Assembly (NCBI GenBank): GCA_021806565.1
Contig: JAJZXK010000003.1
Coordinates: 1-64,000, forward strand
DNA length: 64,000 nt
Direction: 5' to 3'
Source: Bacillota bacterium
Lineage (GTDB): Bacteria > Bacillota > Sulfobacillia > RBS10-35 > JAJYVN01
Below are positions 23,233 to 33,108 of the stretch, one piece after another (the stretch's first letter is position 1; every line of letters starts with the position of its first letter). Made by a program: the position numbers and the translations under genes. The notes under the pieces are model-generated. The model was given only the letters and a program-made list of their open reading frames with translations. It was not told where the DNA came from and did not search any database.

Positions 23233-25203
23233 ATGGGTGCGACCACGACACCGCAGACGCAGGCGCAGCGACCCTGGCCGCGGCGGGCCGTCCACATCGG
23301 CGCCATCGCCGTCGCGGCGGCGTTTGCGGCATGGAGGCTCGGCCACTTCTGGGCCCAGGTCGCGCCCATCTACCACACGACGGCCCTGAACAGCCGCCTG
23401 GACTTCACCTGGTATGACTACGCCTTCCAAACGGTGTGGCGGCACCTCAACCCGGCGCGGCACCTCTACGACGTCGCGCGCGAAGACCGCTGGATGGCGG
23501 CCCACCACCTCCCCTATGACCATACCGACCTCTACAGCTACCCCCCCCAGTTCGCACTCTTATGGTCCCCCCTGGCGGCCCTGCCGCTGATCGCCGCCCG
23601 CACCCTGTGGACCCAGATCAACCTGGGGGCCTTCTTTCTGGGCGTGGCGGCGGCGGCGGTCTACGCGCGGCCGCGCCTGGAACCCGCCGGCTGGCTGCTT
23701 CTCGCGGGGTTGGGACTGTGGGCCCACCCGGTGCGGGGTAACTTCTTCTGGGGCCAGAGCGACGCCCTGACGCTGCTCTTGGTCACGCTGGGTCTGGCGG
23801 CCTGCCTCCGGCCGAACCCCGGCCGGGGCGCCGCGGTGTTGGGCGGCGCCTGTCTGGGCTTGGCCGCCGTCTTCAAGGTGACCCCGGTGATCCTGCTGGT
23901 CTACCTCCCCCTGCGCTGGGCCCTGGCACGCGGCACGCCGCGCGGACGGGCGGCCGGACTGGCCGGGCTGAGCGGCTGGGTCCTGGTGGGTGCGAGCAGC
24001 CTGGCGGTCGGCTGGACGATGGGCTGGTCGCTGCTGACCACGTATCTGCGGCGGACCCTGCCCGCCGTCGAACACTCCGCCTGGCTGCACGGGCCGGCCC
24101 CGTGGAACCAGTCCTTCCGCGGCATCCTGATGGTCTGGGGGCCCAACCGCCCCGGTCTGACCGCGGCCGCCGACGGCTTCGCGCTGGCCGCCGTGGCCGC
24201 ACTCCTGGCGCTGGTCGCCCTGCGTCCGCGCCTGGACGTGCGCCTGGAGGCCGCCGGGGCCGCCCTGCTGGTGCTCTTGTGTTCCCCGTCACTGGAGGGC
24301 CACCATTTCACCGCGGCCGTCCTGCCGTGGCTACTCCTGGGCGGATACCTGCTGGACGTTTTGCCCCGGCGCGCCTGGGCTTGGCCCGCGGCCGCCATCT
24401 TCGTCCTGGGCTCGGCGGCGTTCGTCCAACCCACGATCATCCATTGGCCGCCCGGTTGGTGGACGCCGGCCGGCCGCCGTCTTTCGGTACCACCGGGCCG
24501 CTACCGCCGCGTCTACCTCCTGGGCGCCTCCAGCTACGGGCCGATCCACTTCACGCTGCGCCTGCGCTACCAGGGCGGCGCCCAGGGATCGGTGGCCGCC
24601 ATTTGGCCCGACTGGTGGACGCCCGGCCGGCCGCTGAAGCCCGCGATCGCCGGGCTGGCGGTGGGACACGCACCCCGAGGCCAGCGGGCGGGACTCTATG
24701 CCTTCCGCTACCCGGTGAATCCCTCCCGCACCCTGGACGCCCTGGTGCTGCCGGCCCGGCTGGCCGCTCAACACGGAGGAGCCCCATCCCTGCACCTGGT
24801 CGCCGCCACACTGCGCGCCGCGGGAGGCGGCCTGCGGACCGTGCCGCTGGGCGGGGTCGCCAACGCCGACGGCATCGTGCCCGGCCCGAGTGCCGGCGGC
24901 CTGGACCACACCAGTTTCGACGGCGTCGGCAACGACTTCTGGAGCGCCCACTGGCCGACCGCTGAACCCTGGCACACGCGGGTCGACGGCCGCGCAGTGG
25001 ACTTCCGCTTACCCCCTGCGAACCGGCAGGCATTCAATGTCCTGTCCACCCCGGCCACAACCCCCACCGCCGCCACCACCTGGCCGTCGGTGGTGCTGAA
25101 CCGCGCGCCCCACTTCGTCAGCATCGCCGCCTTCTTCACCAGCACCCTGGCGCTGATCCTGGCCGAACCAGCGCTCCGGCGCCGGCCGCCGCCCGGTGGG
25201 TGA
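23233..25203 (+). CDS. GT87/DUF2029-like membrane glycosyltransferase with C-terminal extracytoplasmic domain
   Basis: DLYSYPPQFALLWSPLAALP, GNFFWGQSDALTLLLV, FKVTPVILLVYLPLRW; then a long beta-rich region and a final TM helix. Confidence 0.75.
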   Translation: MGATTTPQTQAQRPWPRRAVHIGAIAVAAAFAAWRLGHFWAQVAPIYHTTALNSRLDFTWYDYAFQTVWRHLNPARHLYDVAREDRWMAAHHLPYDHTDLYSYPPQFALLWSPLAALPLIAARTLWTQINLGAFFLGVAAAAVYARPRLEPAGWLLLAGLGLWAHPVRGNFFWGQSDALTLLLVTLGLAACLRPNPGRGAAVLGGACLGLAAVFKVTPVILLVYLPLRWALARGTPRGRAAGLAGLSGWVLVGASSLAVGWTMGWSLLTTYLRRTLPAVEHSAWLHGPAPWNQSFRGILMVWGPNRPGLTAAADGFALAAVAALLALVALRPRLDVRLEAAGAALLVLLCSPSLEGHHFTAAVLPWLLLGGYLLDVLPRRAWAWPAAAIFVLGSAAFVQPTIIHWPPGWWTPAGRRLSVPPGRYRRVYLLGASSYGPIHFTLRLRYQGGAQGSVAAIWPDWWTPGRPLKPAIAGLAVGHAPRGQRAGLYAFRYPVNPSRTLDALVLPARLAAQHGGAPSLHLVAATLRAAGGGLRTVPLGGVANADGIVPGPSAGGLDHTSFDGVGNDFWSAHWPTAEPWHTRVDGRAVDFRLPPANRQAFNVLSTPATTPTAATTWPSVVLNRAPHFVSIAAFFTSTLALILAEPALRRRPPPGG

Positions 25204-25366
25204 ACCGCGACGACGCCACGGCGCCACAGTGCAGCGTTTCGGCTCGGCGGAACCGTGCAGGTCCCGTGGCCCGCTACGGCCTGCCCTGGGCGTTACGAGA
25301 TGTGCCCGGCCGGTCCACGCCGGAGGATTGGCTCGGTGACCGGACCGGCGGCGCACCGCGCCCGGG

Positions 25367-26368
25367 TCATCGGGCCACGGCGACCGGTTGGCCGAGTCTG
25401 GCCGAGCGGTAGGCGGCCAGGCAGACCGCCAGGGAGCGCGCGCCCTCCTCTCCACTCGTTAGCGGCTCCGCCCCAGTTGCGACCGCGTGGGCAAAGTGCC
25501 GGATCTCCTCCGTGAACGAGTCCGCGGCTGTGAGCGGCACGCGGATGAAGCCCGCGTCGCAGTCGGCGAGGACCTCCCTGTCCAGGTGCAGGCCCGAGAC
25601 GTTGTGCATGCTGCCCCGGGTCCCATAGAGCCACATCAACTCATACCAGGGAGCGCGGCGTACGGCCCAGTTGGTGCTCAGCGAGGCGATGGCGCCGCTG
25701 GCGAAACGCAGCGTGGTCAGCGCGACCGCCTCGCCCTCCAGCCGGTCGGGGAGGGTGCGCTGAACGCTGTAGACCTCGGACACCTCGCCCAGAAACCAAC
25801 GGAGCAGGTCGACGCGGTGGATGCCCGAGCCGATCAGCGCACCGCCGCCGGATCTCACGGCACTGCGCAACCAGTGGCCCTCCGGCAGTCGCACGTGCTG
25901 GTTGTGGTCGGCGCGTGCCGCAACGATCGCACCAAGGACGCCGTCGTCGATGCGGCGCTTCATCTCCTGGTACTGCGGGTCGAAACGCTCGTTATGGCCC
26001 ACCTGCAGCACGACCCCCGCCGTCCGGGCCGCGCGTACCATGCGTCCGGCGTCCTCCAACGTCGTGGCCAGAGGCTTCTCCACCAGGGTGTGCTTGCCAC
26101 GCGCCATCGCCGCCAGGGCGACTTCGGCGTGCAGGTCATGCGGCAAGCAGATGTCCACCGCATCGACCTCCAGGGACAGCAGGTCTCGGTAATCAGAAAC
26201 GGCATGCGGCGCCGACAGTTCCCGGGCCCGCCGCGCCGCGGCGTCAGCCACGGCGTCGCACACCGCGGCCACCCGCACCAGCCCCTCCGCGGCCAGATGC
26301 CGGTAGGCGCGGACATGCGCCTGGGCAATCCCGCCCGCACCGATCAAACCGATCCGGACCGCGTCCAT
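25367..26368 (-). CDS. Gfo/Idh/MocA-family oxidoreductase
   Basis: RIGLIGAGGIAQAHVRAY...VDICLPHDLHAEVALAAMARGKHTLVEKPLATT. Confidence 0.92.
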   Translation of the reverse strand: MDAVRIGLIGAGGIAQAHVRAYRHLAAEGLVRVAAVCDAVADAAARRARELSAPHAVSDYRDLLSLEVDAVDICLPHDLHAEVALAAMARGKHTLVEKPLATTLEDAGRMVRAARTAGVVLQVGHNERFDPQYQEMKRRIDDGVLGAIVAARADHNQHVRLPEGHWLRSAVRSGGGALIGSGIHRVDLLRWFLGEVSEVYSVQRTLPDRLEGEAVALTTLRFASGAIASLSTNWAVRRAPWYELMWLYGTRGSMHNVSGLHLDREVLADCDAGFIRVPLTAADSFTEEIRHFAHAVATGAEPLTSGEEGARSLAVCLAAYRSARLGQPVAVAR

Positions 26369-26486
26369 CGGCGCCACTCCCCCGTTCAACCGCATTCGGT
26401 CTGGCACCCACCGGCCGACCCCCTGGGCGCGCGGTTCCCTTGGGCCAGAGCGCCGGCCCCGCACCGGCCCACCTCCGGGCGGGACG

Positions 26487-27374
26487 CTACCCGGCATCCT
26501 CGGGGCTGGCGGCAAACTCCGCCTGGGTGGCCGCCAGCCGCGCGGGGTCGGGGGCCCCCGGATAGACCAGGACCCTGTAGCGCAGCACGAGTTCCTCCTC
26601 GACTCCCAATTCCAGGGGCGCGGCCAGCAGTGGCGACGGGTTGAGGTACGCGAAACCGGGCTCGTCGATGAAGCGCCACGGCGTGGGGTGGCGCCGATTT
26701 GCCGGGTGGTCGAAGATGGCCACTCCGGCACGGAGGTCTGGACCGCCATCGAGGCGGCCGAACATCGTGGCCCATGCCGCCCGCTGGTGTTCGATGGCCT
26801 TTCCCCGCCGGCCGGACGCATCCAGGCCGCCGACGGCTCCCAGACCGCGCGAAAAGCGCCAGGACAGCCCCCCGTACCCGCCCCACGGGGTTTCGGGCGT
26901 GATGGGCGTGCGGTCCAGGGTGACGCGTGCGGGGCCGGTGTGGAAGCGGACACTGCAATCCACCAGGTAACTACCCTCGGCGCACGGGCGTCGCCATGCC
27001 GTGCGGCGCACCTCGCGGCCCACCTCCACGCCCAGCGGATCCATGTAGGTGTAGGAAGCGGTCACCACCACCTGATCGGCCACCGCCTCCAGGCGTTCGG
27101 GGGGATCGAAGCGGATGACCCCGTCGGGCCGCGGGCGGTCCGCACCGTTCTCCCAATAGTTCACGCCATTGATCAACTTCCAATTGAACCAAAAACCGGT
27201 GTGCCAGACGTGGTCGTGCGGCGCGAAGCAGGTGAGCGGCGGGCCGCCCGGCAGGGACACCGGGTCGGCGTGCGGCCGAGCGCCGCGTTCGGTCCCCAGG
27301 TGCTGGCGGAAGTACTCGTCCCCGCGCCAGAACAGCCGCACCTCGGATCCCAAACGGTGCTCGTACCTCCACAC
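26487..27374 (-). CDS. DUF6807 (PmoA-like) family protein
   Basis: APHDHVWHTGFWFNWKLINGVNYWE...VTLDRTPITPETPWGGYGGLSWRF...AIFDHPANRRHPTPWRFI. Confidence 0.7.
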   Translation of the reverse strand: MWRYEHRLGSEVRLFWRGDEYFRQHLGTERGARPHADPVSLPGGPPLTCFAPHDHVWHTGFWFNWKLINGVNYWENGADRPRPDGVIRFDPPERLEAVADQVVVTASYTYMDPLGVEVGREVRRTAWRRPCAEGSYLVDCSVRFHTGPARVTLDRTPITPETPWGGYGGLSWRFSRGLGAVGGLDASGRRGKAIEHQRAAWATMFGRLDGGPDLRAGVAIFDHPANRRHPTPWRFIDEPGFAYLNPSPLLAAPLELGVEEELVLRYRVLVYPGAPDPARLAATQAEFAASPEDAG

Positions 27375-27473
27375 CTTGGACGGCGCCAGCCGCGGGGCCC
27401 GGCCGGACGCCCCTCCCCCCCTCCGCGCTGGCGGTGGACCACTGCCATCCGGTCGCCCGCACCTGGCCGTCCC

Positions 27474-28571
27474 CTACAGATCGGCCAACTCCACCCAGGA
27501 GCCGGTCTCCGCCGAGCGGTAAATCCCGAAGACCGCCTTCATGGTCCCGAGGTTGTCCTCACCGCTGCTGTCCGGCGTCTGGCCGGTCCGGCAGCAGGTG
27601 GCGAAATGCGCGATCTCGTTGGCGAAGGCGTTGTCACCGGCGGGCAGGCCGGCCGCGTCGGGCGGCACCGGCAGAAAACCCGTGAACTGGCCGTCCCATC
27701 CCTTCCCGCGAGCAGCCGCGTCCTGACGGGCCCGCGAGGCGAAGAACGCGGGTCCGGACCCCTTCCCCGTCGGCGGCAGCGCGTGCACGGCTCCGTCGCT
27801 GCCCAGCAGCATGAACATCTCGCTGTACGGCAGGCGAAAGCCGCTGTAGGTGGCAAAGTGCTCGCCGATCGCGCCGTTGGCGAACTCAAGGATGGCCGCG
27901 GCGTAGTCCTCCGCGCCATTCCGGTAGGGCTCCGTCCCGCGGCGCGTGATCGCCAGGACCCGCCGGACGTCGCCGATCAGAAAGCGCATCAGGTCGAGGC
28001 GGTGGACCGAGACGGAGATCACGATCCCGCCCCCGGCCAGGCGGCCGTCGAACAGCCAGTGTTCCTTGGCAAGCAGGTCGGGCGCGTTCTGCATGGAGTC
28101 GAAGCGGACGGCGCGGATGGTCCCAAGTTCACCGGAGGCGCACAACCTCCTGACGCCGCGGTAAGACGGCATGTACCGCTGCGTTTGCGCCACCATCAGC
28201 ACGACCCCGCCCGCGTCGGCCGCCCCCACCATGGCGCGGCACTCCGCCATGGTACAGGCCATGGGCTTCTCCACCAAGACGTGCTTGCCGGCCCGCGCGG
28301 CTGCGATCGCGACCTCGGCGTGCAGGTGGTGCGGCAGGCAGATGTCCACCGCGTCGACGTCCTGGCGTTCGAGCACGGCACGATAGTCGGCGCTGGAGAA
28401 ATCGGCCCCGAGCTCCGCAGCGCGTTGGTCGGCGAGGTGCCGGACCGTGTCGGCGGTAGCGGTAACGGGCACCAGGTCCGGACCGAGGGCTCGGTAGGCG
28501 GCGGCATGCGCGGACGCGATACCCCCGCACCCGATGATCGCGACGCGCACTGCCGCCGGTGTGGCAGCCAT
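27474..28571 (-). CDS. Gfo/Idh/MocA-family oxidoreductase
   Basis: RVAIIGCGGIASAHAAAYRAL...VDICLPHHLHAEVAIAAARAGKHVLVEKPMACT. Confidence 0.92.
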   Translation of the reverse strand: MAATPAAVRVAIIGCGGIASAHAAAYRALGPDLVPVTATADTVRHLADQRAAELGADFSSADYRAVLERQDVDAVDICLPHHLHAEVAIAAARAGKHVLVEKPMACTMAECRAMVGAADAGGVVLMVAQTQRYMPSYRGVRRLCASGELGTIRAVRFDSMQNAPDLLAKEHWLFDGRLAGGGIVISVSVHRLDLMRFLIGDVRRVLAITRRGTEPYRNGAEDYAAAILEFANGAIGEHFATYSGFRLPYSEMFMLLGSDGAVHALPPTGKGSGPAFFASRARQDAAARGKGWDGQFTGFLPVPPDAAGLPAGDNAFANEIAHFATCCRTGQTPDSSGEDNLGTMKAVFGIYRSAETGSWVELADL

Positions 28572-28755
28572 CGCCCACCGCCCCCCGCGGCACCCGGGTC
28601 GGCCGGCCGCCCCGCAAGCGGCCGCCGCCGGTGCCCATCGCGCCCAGGGGGAGTACGCTCCCTGCCGCGACTCCCCTGCCTGGGATTCTCGGTGATCGCC
28701 CTCCAACCCGGCCGGCCGCCGCGCCGACTGCGGCCACCGACGCGGGCGTGGCAGT

Positions 28756-28998
28756 TCAGCGCTGCGTCTGGCCTGAATCCTTGCCCGGGGCGGCGTCGCC
28801 CTTGTCCGCACCGGGCGCGGAGGGCGCGCCGCCTTCGGGATGCGGGGCCGATGTCCCGGCCATCCCGCGCCGGAACGCGGTGATGGTCCGGCCGACGGCG
28901 CCACCCAGTTCGGGAAGCCGACCGGGACCGAAGACCAGCAACGCGACGACCACCAACACCACGATGTGCACCGGGGTCAAAAGGTCACCGAAATCCAT
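28756..28998 (-). CDS. tatA: Sec-independent protein translocase TatA/TatE
   Basis: HIVVLVVVALLVFGPGRLPELGGAVGRTITAFRRGM. Confidence 0.88.
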   Translation of the reverse strand: MDFGDLLTPVHIVVLVVVALLVFGPGRLPELGGAVGRTITAFRRGMAGTSAPHPEGGAPSAPGADKGDAAPGKDSGQTQR

Positions 28999-29079
28999 TC
29001 GGGCCGCCTTCCTCCGGACGGAGCCCCGCTCCGTCCCACGCCACCCTACGCCTTTCCATCACCGTCGCGCCAGGTCGCG

Positions 29080-30255
29080 CTACGAAACCTCGGCGAGCAG
29101 GGCCTCGCCGGTGCGGCGCAGGATCTCCCCGGCCTCTGGCGCCAGGGCCGAGGCGAAACCGTAGTAGCGGTGGGCGGCCGCCACCTCGTAGCCGCCGGCC
29201 GCGTACGCCGCGCGCTCCGGCACATACCCACAACTCGCCCCGGCGTGACCCGTCGCCAGGCAATCGGCGGGCAGACCCTGTGCGAGCGCCGCATGGGGCT
29301 CGCCCGGCCAGAACAGCAAGCGGCCGTCCCCCACCCGCCAGGCGCCGACCTCCGCGACGGTGGGCGGCACGGGTCGGCCCGGCCGTGCCACGGCATCCCA
29401 CCCGGCCGGCCGCGGCCCCCCGGCCACCGCTGGCCGGTCCCCCGCCAGGCGCGGCAGTTCCACCGACGCACGCACCGCGGCCAGGGCATCCGCGGCCCCA
29501 ACCCGCACCGAACACCACAGGGCGTGCAGGCGTTCCGCCACACCCACCCACTCGGCCAGGGCGGCCTCACCACGCCGCCGGGGGTTTTGGTCGCCGCTGC
29601 AGCCCGGGATGAAAATGGAAGGATAGGGAAGGCCGGCCCGCACCACCCCGACCCAATCGGCCGAGATCCGCCGCTGCGAGGCCTCGAGCACGACCGGATG
29701 GCAGGCGGCCGACCAAAGCATGCAGACCGGCGCCCGCGTCCCATCGGCCCGCTCGATCTTCAAGGCATGCAACCGCGGGTCGACCATGCCGCCCGGATCG
29801 CGCCGATTCGCCCAGGGAGGGTCAGCGAGTGCCGCGCGGCCCCAGCCCAGGCGGCAGGGTACGAGCGCGTCCATCGCGGCCGCCGCGGTCGCCGCGGCAG
29901 TGGCCACCAACTGGCGGAGAAACGCGGGATCGGGGCGGCCGCAATCCAACAGGTGGTAGCCGGCTGGCGCGCTGTGCGTGTGAGAGCAGACCACCTGGAG
30001 GCGGTCCGCGGGCAAGCGGCAGGACGCCGTCAACGAAGCGACCAGGGCGGTATCGGCCGCGCACACATCCAGACCGATCAGCAAGTATGGTCCCTGGTCG
30101 CCGACGGCCAGCGCCAGGGCGGCCACCTGCAGTGGGTCCCGCACGCCCGTCGCCGGTTGCACCCGCGCCGCATAGCCGCTGAGTTCGACCGGTCCGGCCG
30201 CCTGATCGGGCAGCAGGTGGCGCACGGCAAACCCCGCCCGCATCCGGACACCCAT
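29080..30255 (-). CDS. Neutral/alkaline non-lysosomal ceramidase N-terminal-like protein
   Basis: MRAGFAVRHLLPDQ...LSGYAARVQPATGVRDPL...VVCSHTHSAPAGYHLL...FIPGCSGDQNPRR. Confidence 0.7.
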   Translation of the reverse strand: MGVRMRAGFAVRHLLPDQAAGPVELSGYAARVQPATGVRDPLQVAALALAVGDQGPYLLIGLDVCAADTALVASLTASCRLPADRLQVVCSHTHSAPAGYHLLDCGRPDPAFLRQLVATAAATAAAAMDALVPCRLGWGRAALADPPWANRRDPGGMVDPRLHALKIERADGTRAPVCMLWSAACHPVVLEASQRRISADWVGVVRAGLPYPSIFIPGCSGDQNPRRRGEAALAEWVGVAERLHALWCSVRVGAADALAAVRASVELPRLAGDRPAVAGGPRPAGWDAVARPGRPVPPTVAEVGAWRVGDGRLLFWPGEPHAALAQGLPADCLATGHAGASCGYVPERAAYAAGGYEVAAAHRYYGFASALAPEAGEILRRTGEALLAEVS

Positions 30256-30284
30256 CCACGCCACCCCTCCGGCGCCGCCGCCGG

Positions 30285-31523
30285 TCACCCCCAGGCCCGC
30301 TGCAGCTTCCAGACCGCCTCCGGGATCGCCCGCAGGTCGGACTCCTCGGCAAGCAGCACCGCCTGATGCAGCCAGCAGCAACGATCGGCCGCCTGGCGCG
30401 CCACCGCCAGAGCTGCGTTCCCACCGTCCGGGAGCGGCACCCCCGCCCGTTGCGCGTTGACCGTCGCCTGACGGGCCACGGCGGCATTCCCGGACAGCAG
30501 GGTATATCCAGCGCTCGCCGGCACACCCTCGGCCCGCAACGCCGCCAGGAAGGCCCTCCGATCCCGTCCGCCGAAGGCCGCCGGGTCGTAGTTGAAGGCG
30601 AACAGATGCCAGGCATGGGCCGTGGCGGCTGGCGGCGGGCACAGCGGGGCGATCCCCGGAACGCGGGCCAGCGCCTCGGTCAGGAGCGACGCGGCGCGCG
30701 CCCGCCTGGCCGCCTGATCGGGAAAGCGTTGTAGCTGCGAGCGCAGGAGCGCAGTCTGCAGCGCCGTCAGGCGCAGATTCTGACCGATGCGCTCGTGCCC
30801 ATACCAGGCGCCTTCCCGTGTCCGGCCGGCATTGTGCAGCGACCAGACCCGTTCGAGCGCTTCACCGCGGCCGGTGACCGCCCCGCCCTCACCGGCGCTG
30901 AGGTTCTTGCTCTCCTGGAATGAAAAACAGCCGAACAATCCGAAAGAACCGACCGGCCGGCCCAGCCAGGCCGCCCCCGGAGCCTGACAGGCGTCCTCGA
31001 TCAGAACGGCCCCGCGGTCCTGGCAGAGTGCCGCAAACGTCGGTGGGTCCGCCGGGCACCCGGCGAAGTGCACGGGGATGACCGCCCGGGTGCGCACCGA
31101 CCAGGCGGCGGCGGCCGCCTGCGGGTCCAGGCACAGCGTCGCGGGATCGAGGTCGGCGAAGACCGGCACCGCCCCCACCTGCAAGCAGGCACTGGCGGTG
31201 GCGATGAAGGTGTATGGCGGGACGATCACTTCGTCCCCCGGGCCGACACCCGCGGCCTGCAGGGCCAGGATCAGGGCCGCCGTACCGCTCGAGACGGAGA
31301 CGCAGTCCAGATCCCCTTCCCCGGGTGGCCGGTGGAGGGCCGCAAACGCCCGCTCGAAGGCGCGAACCTCCGCCGCCCCCGCCGTCGCGGAACACCACGT
31401 CCCCGCACGCAACACCGCGAGTACGGCCGCCTCATCCTCCGGCGACACCTGCGGCCAGCGCGGCCACGGACCTGGATGGACCGCCTGGCCGCCATCCTGC
31501 GCCAGGCGCGACGCGTCCGCCAA
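30285..31523 (-). CDS. DegT/DnrJ/EryC1/StrS PLP-dependent aminotransferase
   Basis: VSVSSGTAALILALQAAGVGPGDEVIVPPYTFIATASA...LIEDACQAPGA...FSFQESKNLSAGEGG. Confidence 0.92.
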   Translation of the reverse strand: MADASRLAQDGGQAVHPGPWPRWPQVSPEDEAAVLAVLRAGTWCSATAGAAEVRAFERAFAALHRPPGEGDLDCVSVSSGTAALILALQAAGVGPGDEVIVPPYTFIATASACLQVGAVPVFADLDPATLCLDPQAAAAAWSVRTRAVIPVHFAGCPADPPTFAALCQDRGAVLIEDACQAPGAAWLGRPVGSFGLFGCFSFQESKNLSAGEGGAVTGRGEALERVWSLHNAGRTREGAWYGHERIGQNLRLTALQTALLRSQLQRFPDQAARRARAASLLTEALARVPGIAPLCPPPAATAHAWHLFAFNYDPAAFGGRDRRAFLAALRAEGVPASAGYTLLSGNAAVARQATVNAQRAGVPLPDGGNAALAVARQAADRCCWLHQAVLLAEESDLRAIPEAVWKLQRAWG

Positions 31524-31669
31524 GGGGCCACCCCCGCTTCCCCACGTCTACCCGTGCGTCTTGGAAGGGGGAATCGACACGTCCGCGGCCCATCCCTGCC
31601 GACGGCGCTCCGGGCCGCACCCGAGATGCGAGGGGCGCCGCGGCGCGCGCCCCGATCCCCGCGCCCGCT

Positions 31670-32227
31670 TCAGCGCACGATCCGTATCCGGTAGGTGCGC
31701 AACCAGGCGTCGACCTGGATCAGATAGGCGTAGAACTGCGCTCCACTCATCGTCTGGCCGAACCATTGCACCCGCGGCGGGCCGTCCTCGCTCAGCAACC
31801 GGTGCAGCAGAGCCGTGTCCACAAGCGGCGTCAACGGTGAGGTCGGATCGGCGAGGATGGCCCGCAGGCGCGAGCGGGTCGCCGCCAGGTAGTCGGGGTT
31901 GAAGGTGCGTGGGTACGGCACCTTCTTGCGCACCAACACGTCCTCGGGCAGCAGACCGCGCAGGGCCCGGCGCAGGATGCCCTTGGCCTGGCCGTCGCAG
32001 GTCTTCAGATCCCAGGGAATGTTCCACACGTAGGACACGAGGCGGTGGTCGCAGAACGGCACCCGCACCTCGAGCCCGACGGCCATGCTCATACGGTCCT
32101 TGCGTTCCAACAACACCGGCAGGAACCTGGAGATGTTCAGATAGAGGATCTCGCGCATCCGGGCGGCGCGCCCGGTCTCGCCCTCCAGACGCGGCACCTC
32201 GGCCAGGGCGTCCCGGTAGCGGTCGGC
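31670..32227 (-). pseudogene. asnB: Asparagine synthase, 3' fragment of interrupted gene
   Basis: ADRYRDALAEVPRLEGE...MSMAVGLEVRVPFCDHRLVSYVWNIPWDLK continues the 33935..35308 fragment. Confidence 0.88.
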
Positions 32228-32492
32228 CACAGCGGAAGCCATCACAACCGGCTTCGGGTCAGGGCCTTTTTGAGCCTATTACCACCGATTGATCACAAGT
32301 GGTCACCGACACCGTCCAGGGACCGCCCGATGGTTCGCGGTACCGCCGACTGGCCATGAAAGGTCTGCCTGAGAGAGGCGTGCCGCCGAGGGCGTACCGA
32401 AGGAGGGTGCGGCCCCGCGCGCCGCGATACTCCAGCGCGCTACCTGTGTCCCAGTCGCACGCACGACTCGGCACCAAGCACCCCAAGCAACG

Positions 32493-32831
32493 TCAGCCGA
32501 GTTTCATGTTGGCCAAACGTTCCTCCAGCACGGGCAGGTCTTCTTGTATGGTCATCCATACCGTTTCTGGATCCACTCCGAAGTACTCATGAATAAGCAC
32601 ATTCCGCGTCGCAATGACTTCGCCCCAGGGAATTTCGGGGTACGCATGGCGCGTCGCCCGGCTCACGTGGCCGCACGCCTCGCCGATGATCTCCAACTGC
32701 CGGACCACGGCACTCTGCGTCTTGAGGTCCTGAAGAAACTCGTCCCTGGTCATGCCCTCGGTGAACTCCTGCGCCAACCGGATGGCGTCACGTACCTCCG
32801 CGATATAAACAGCATCATCCCTCGCAGCCAT
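32493..32831 (-). CDS. hepT: HepT-like HEPN-domain toxin (DUF86)
   Basis: RNVLIHEYF matches RX4HXY; QLEIIGEACGHVSRATR. Confidence 0.88.
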   Translation of the reverse strand: MAARDDAVYIAEVRDAIRLAQEFTEGMTRDEFLQDLKTQSAVVRQLEIIGEACGHVSRATRHAYPEIPWGEVIATRNVLIHEYFGVDPETVWMTIQEDLPVLEERLANMKLG

Positions 32832-33108
32832 ACAGCACCTCGCGGCTCCGCAGAATCCGCTCTCTGAGATGCCGGCTGAGCCCTCTCTTGCTGACTAGAT
32901 CCACCCGCCGCCCAAACACCGCAGAAAGATGTTCCTGCATCTTCACCAGACGGAAGAGCGATGCGGCTCGGCCTGGGGCAAACTCCACCAACACATCCAC
33001 ATCGCTTTCGGGTCCGAAGTCCTCTCGGACCACCGACCCAAACAGGGATAGTTCGAGAACATGGTTCTCTTCACAGAACTGCCGTATCGCCTCCGGATCA
33101 ACCACCAT
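32815..33108 (-). CDS. mntA: MntA-like minimal nucleotidyltransferase antitoxin
   Basis: GSVVREDFGPESDVDVLVEF matches GSX10DXD; overlaps the toxin start by 17 bp. Confidence 0.88.
   Translation of the reverse strand: MVVDPEAIRQFCEENHVLELSLFGSVVREDFGPESDVDVLVEFAPGRAASLFRLVKMQEHLSAVFGRRVDLVSKRGLSRHLRERILRSREVLYGCEG

Noticed and set aside
26688-28883. 731-aa + strand ORF across the Gfo/Idh region
   Set aside because: Antisense to two conserved oxidoreductase genes; no recognisable domain.
32259-32486. 75-aa ORF at the left edge of the asnB insertion
   Set aside because: No convincing similarity to any family; treated as part of the insertion sequence rather than a gene.
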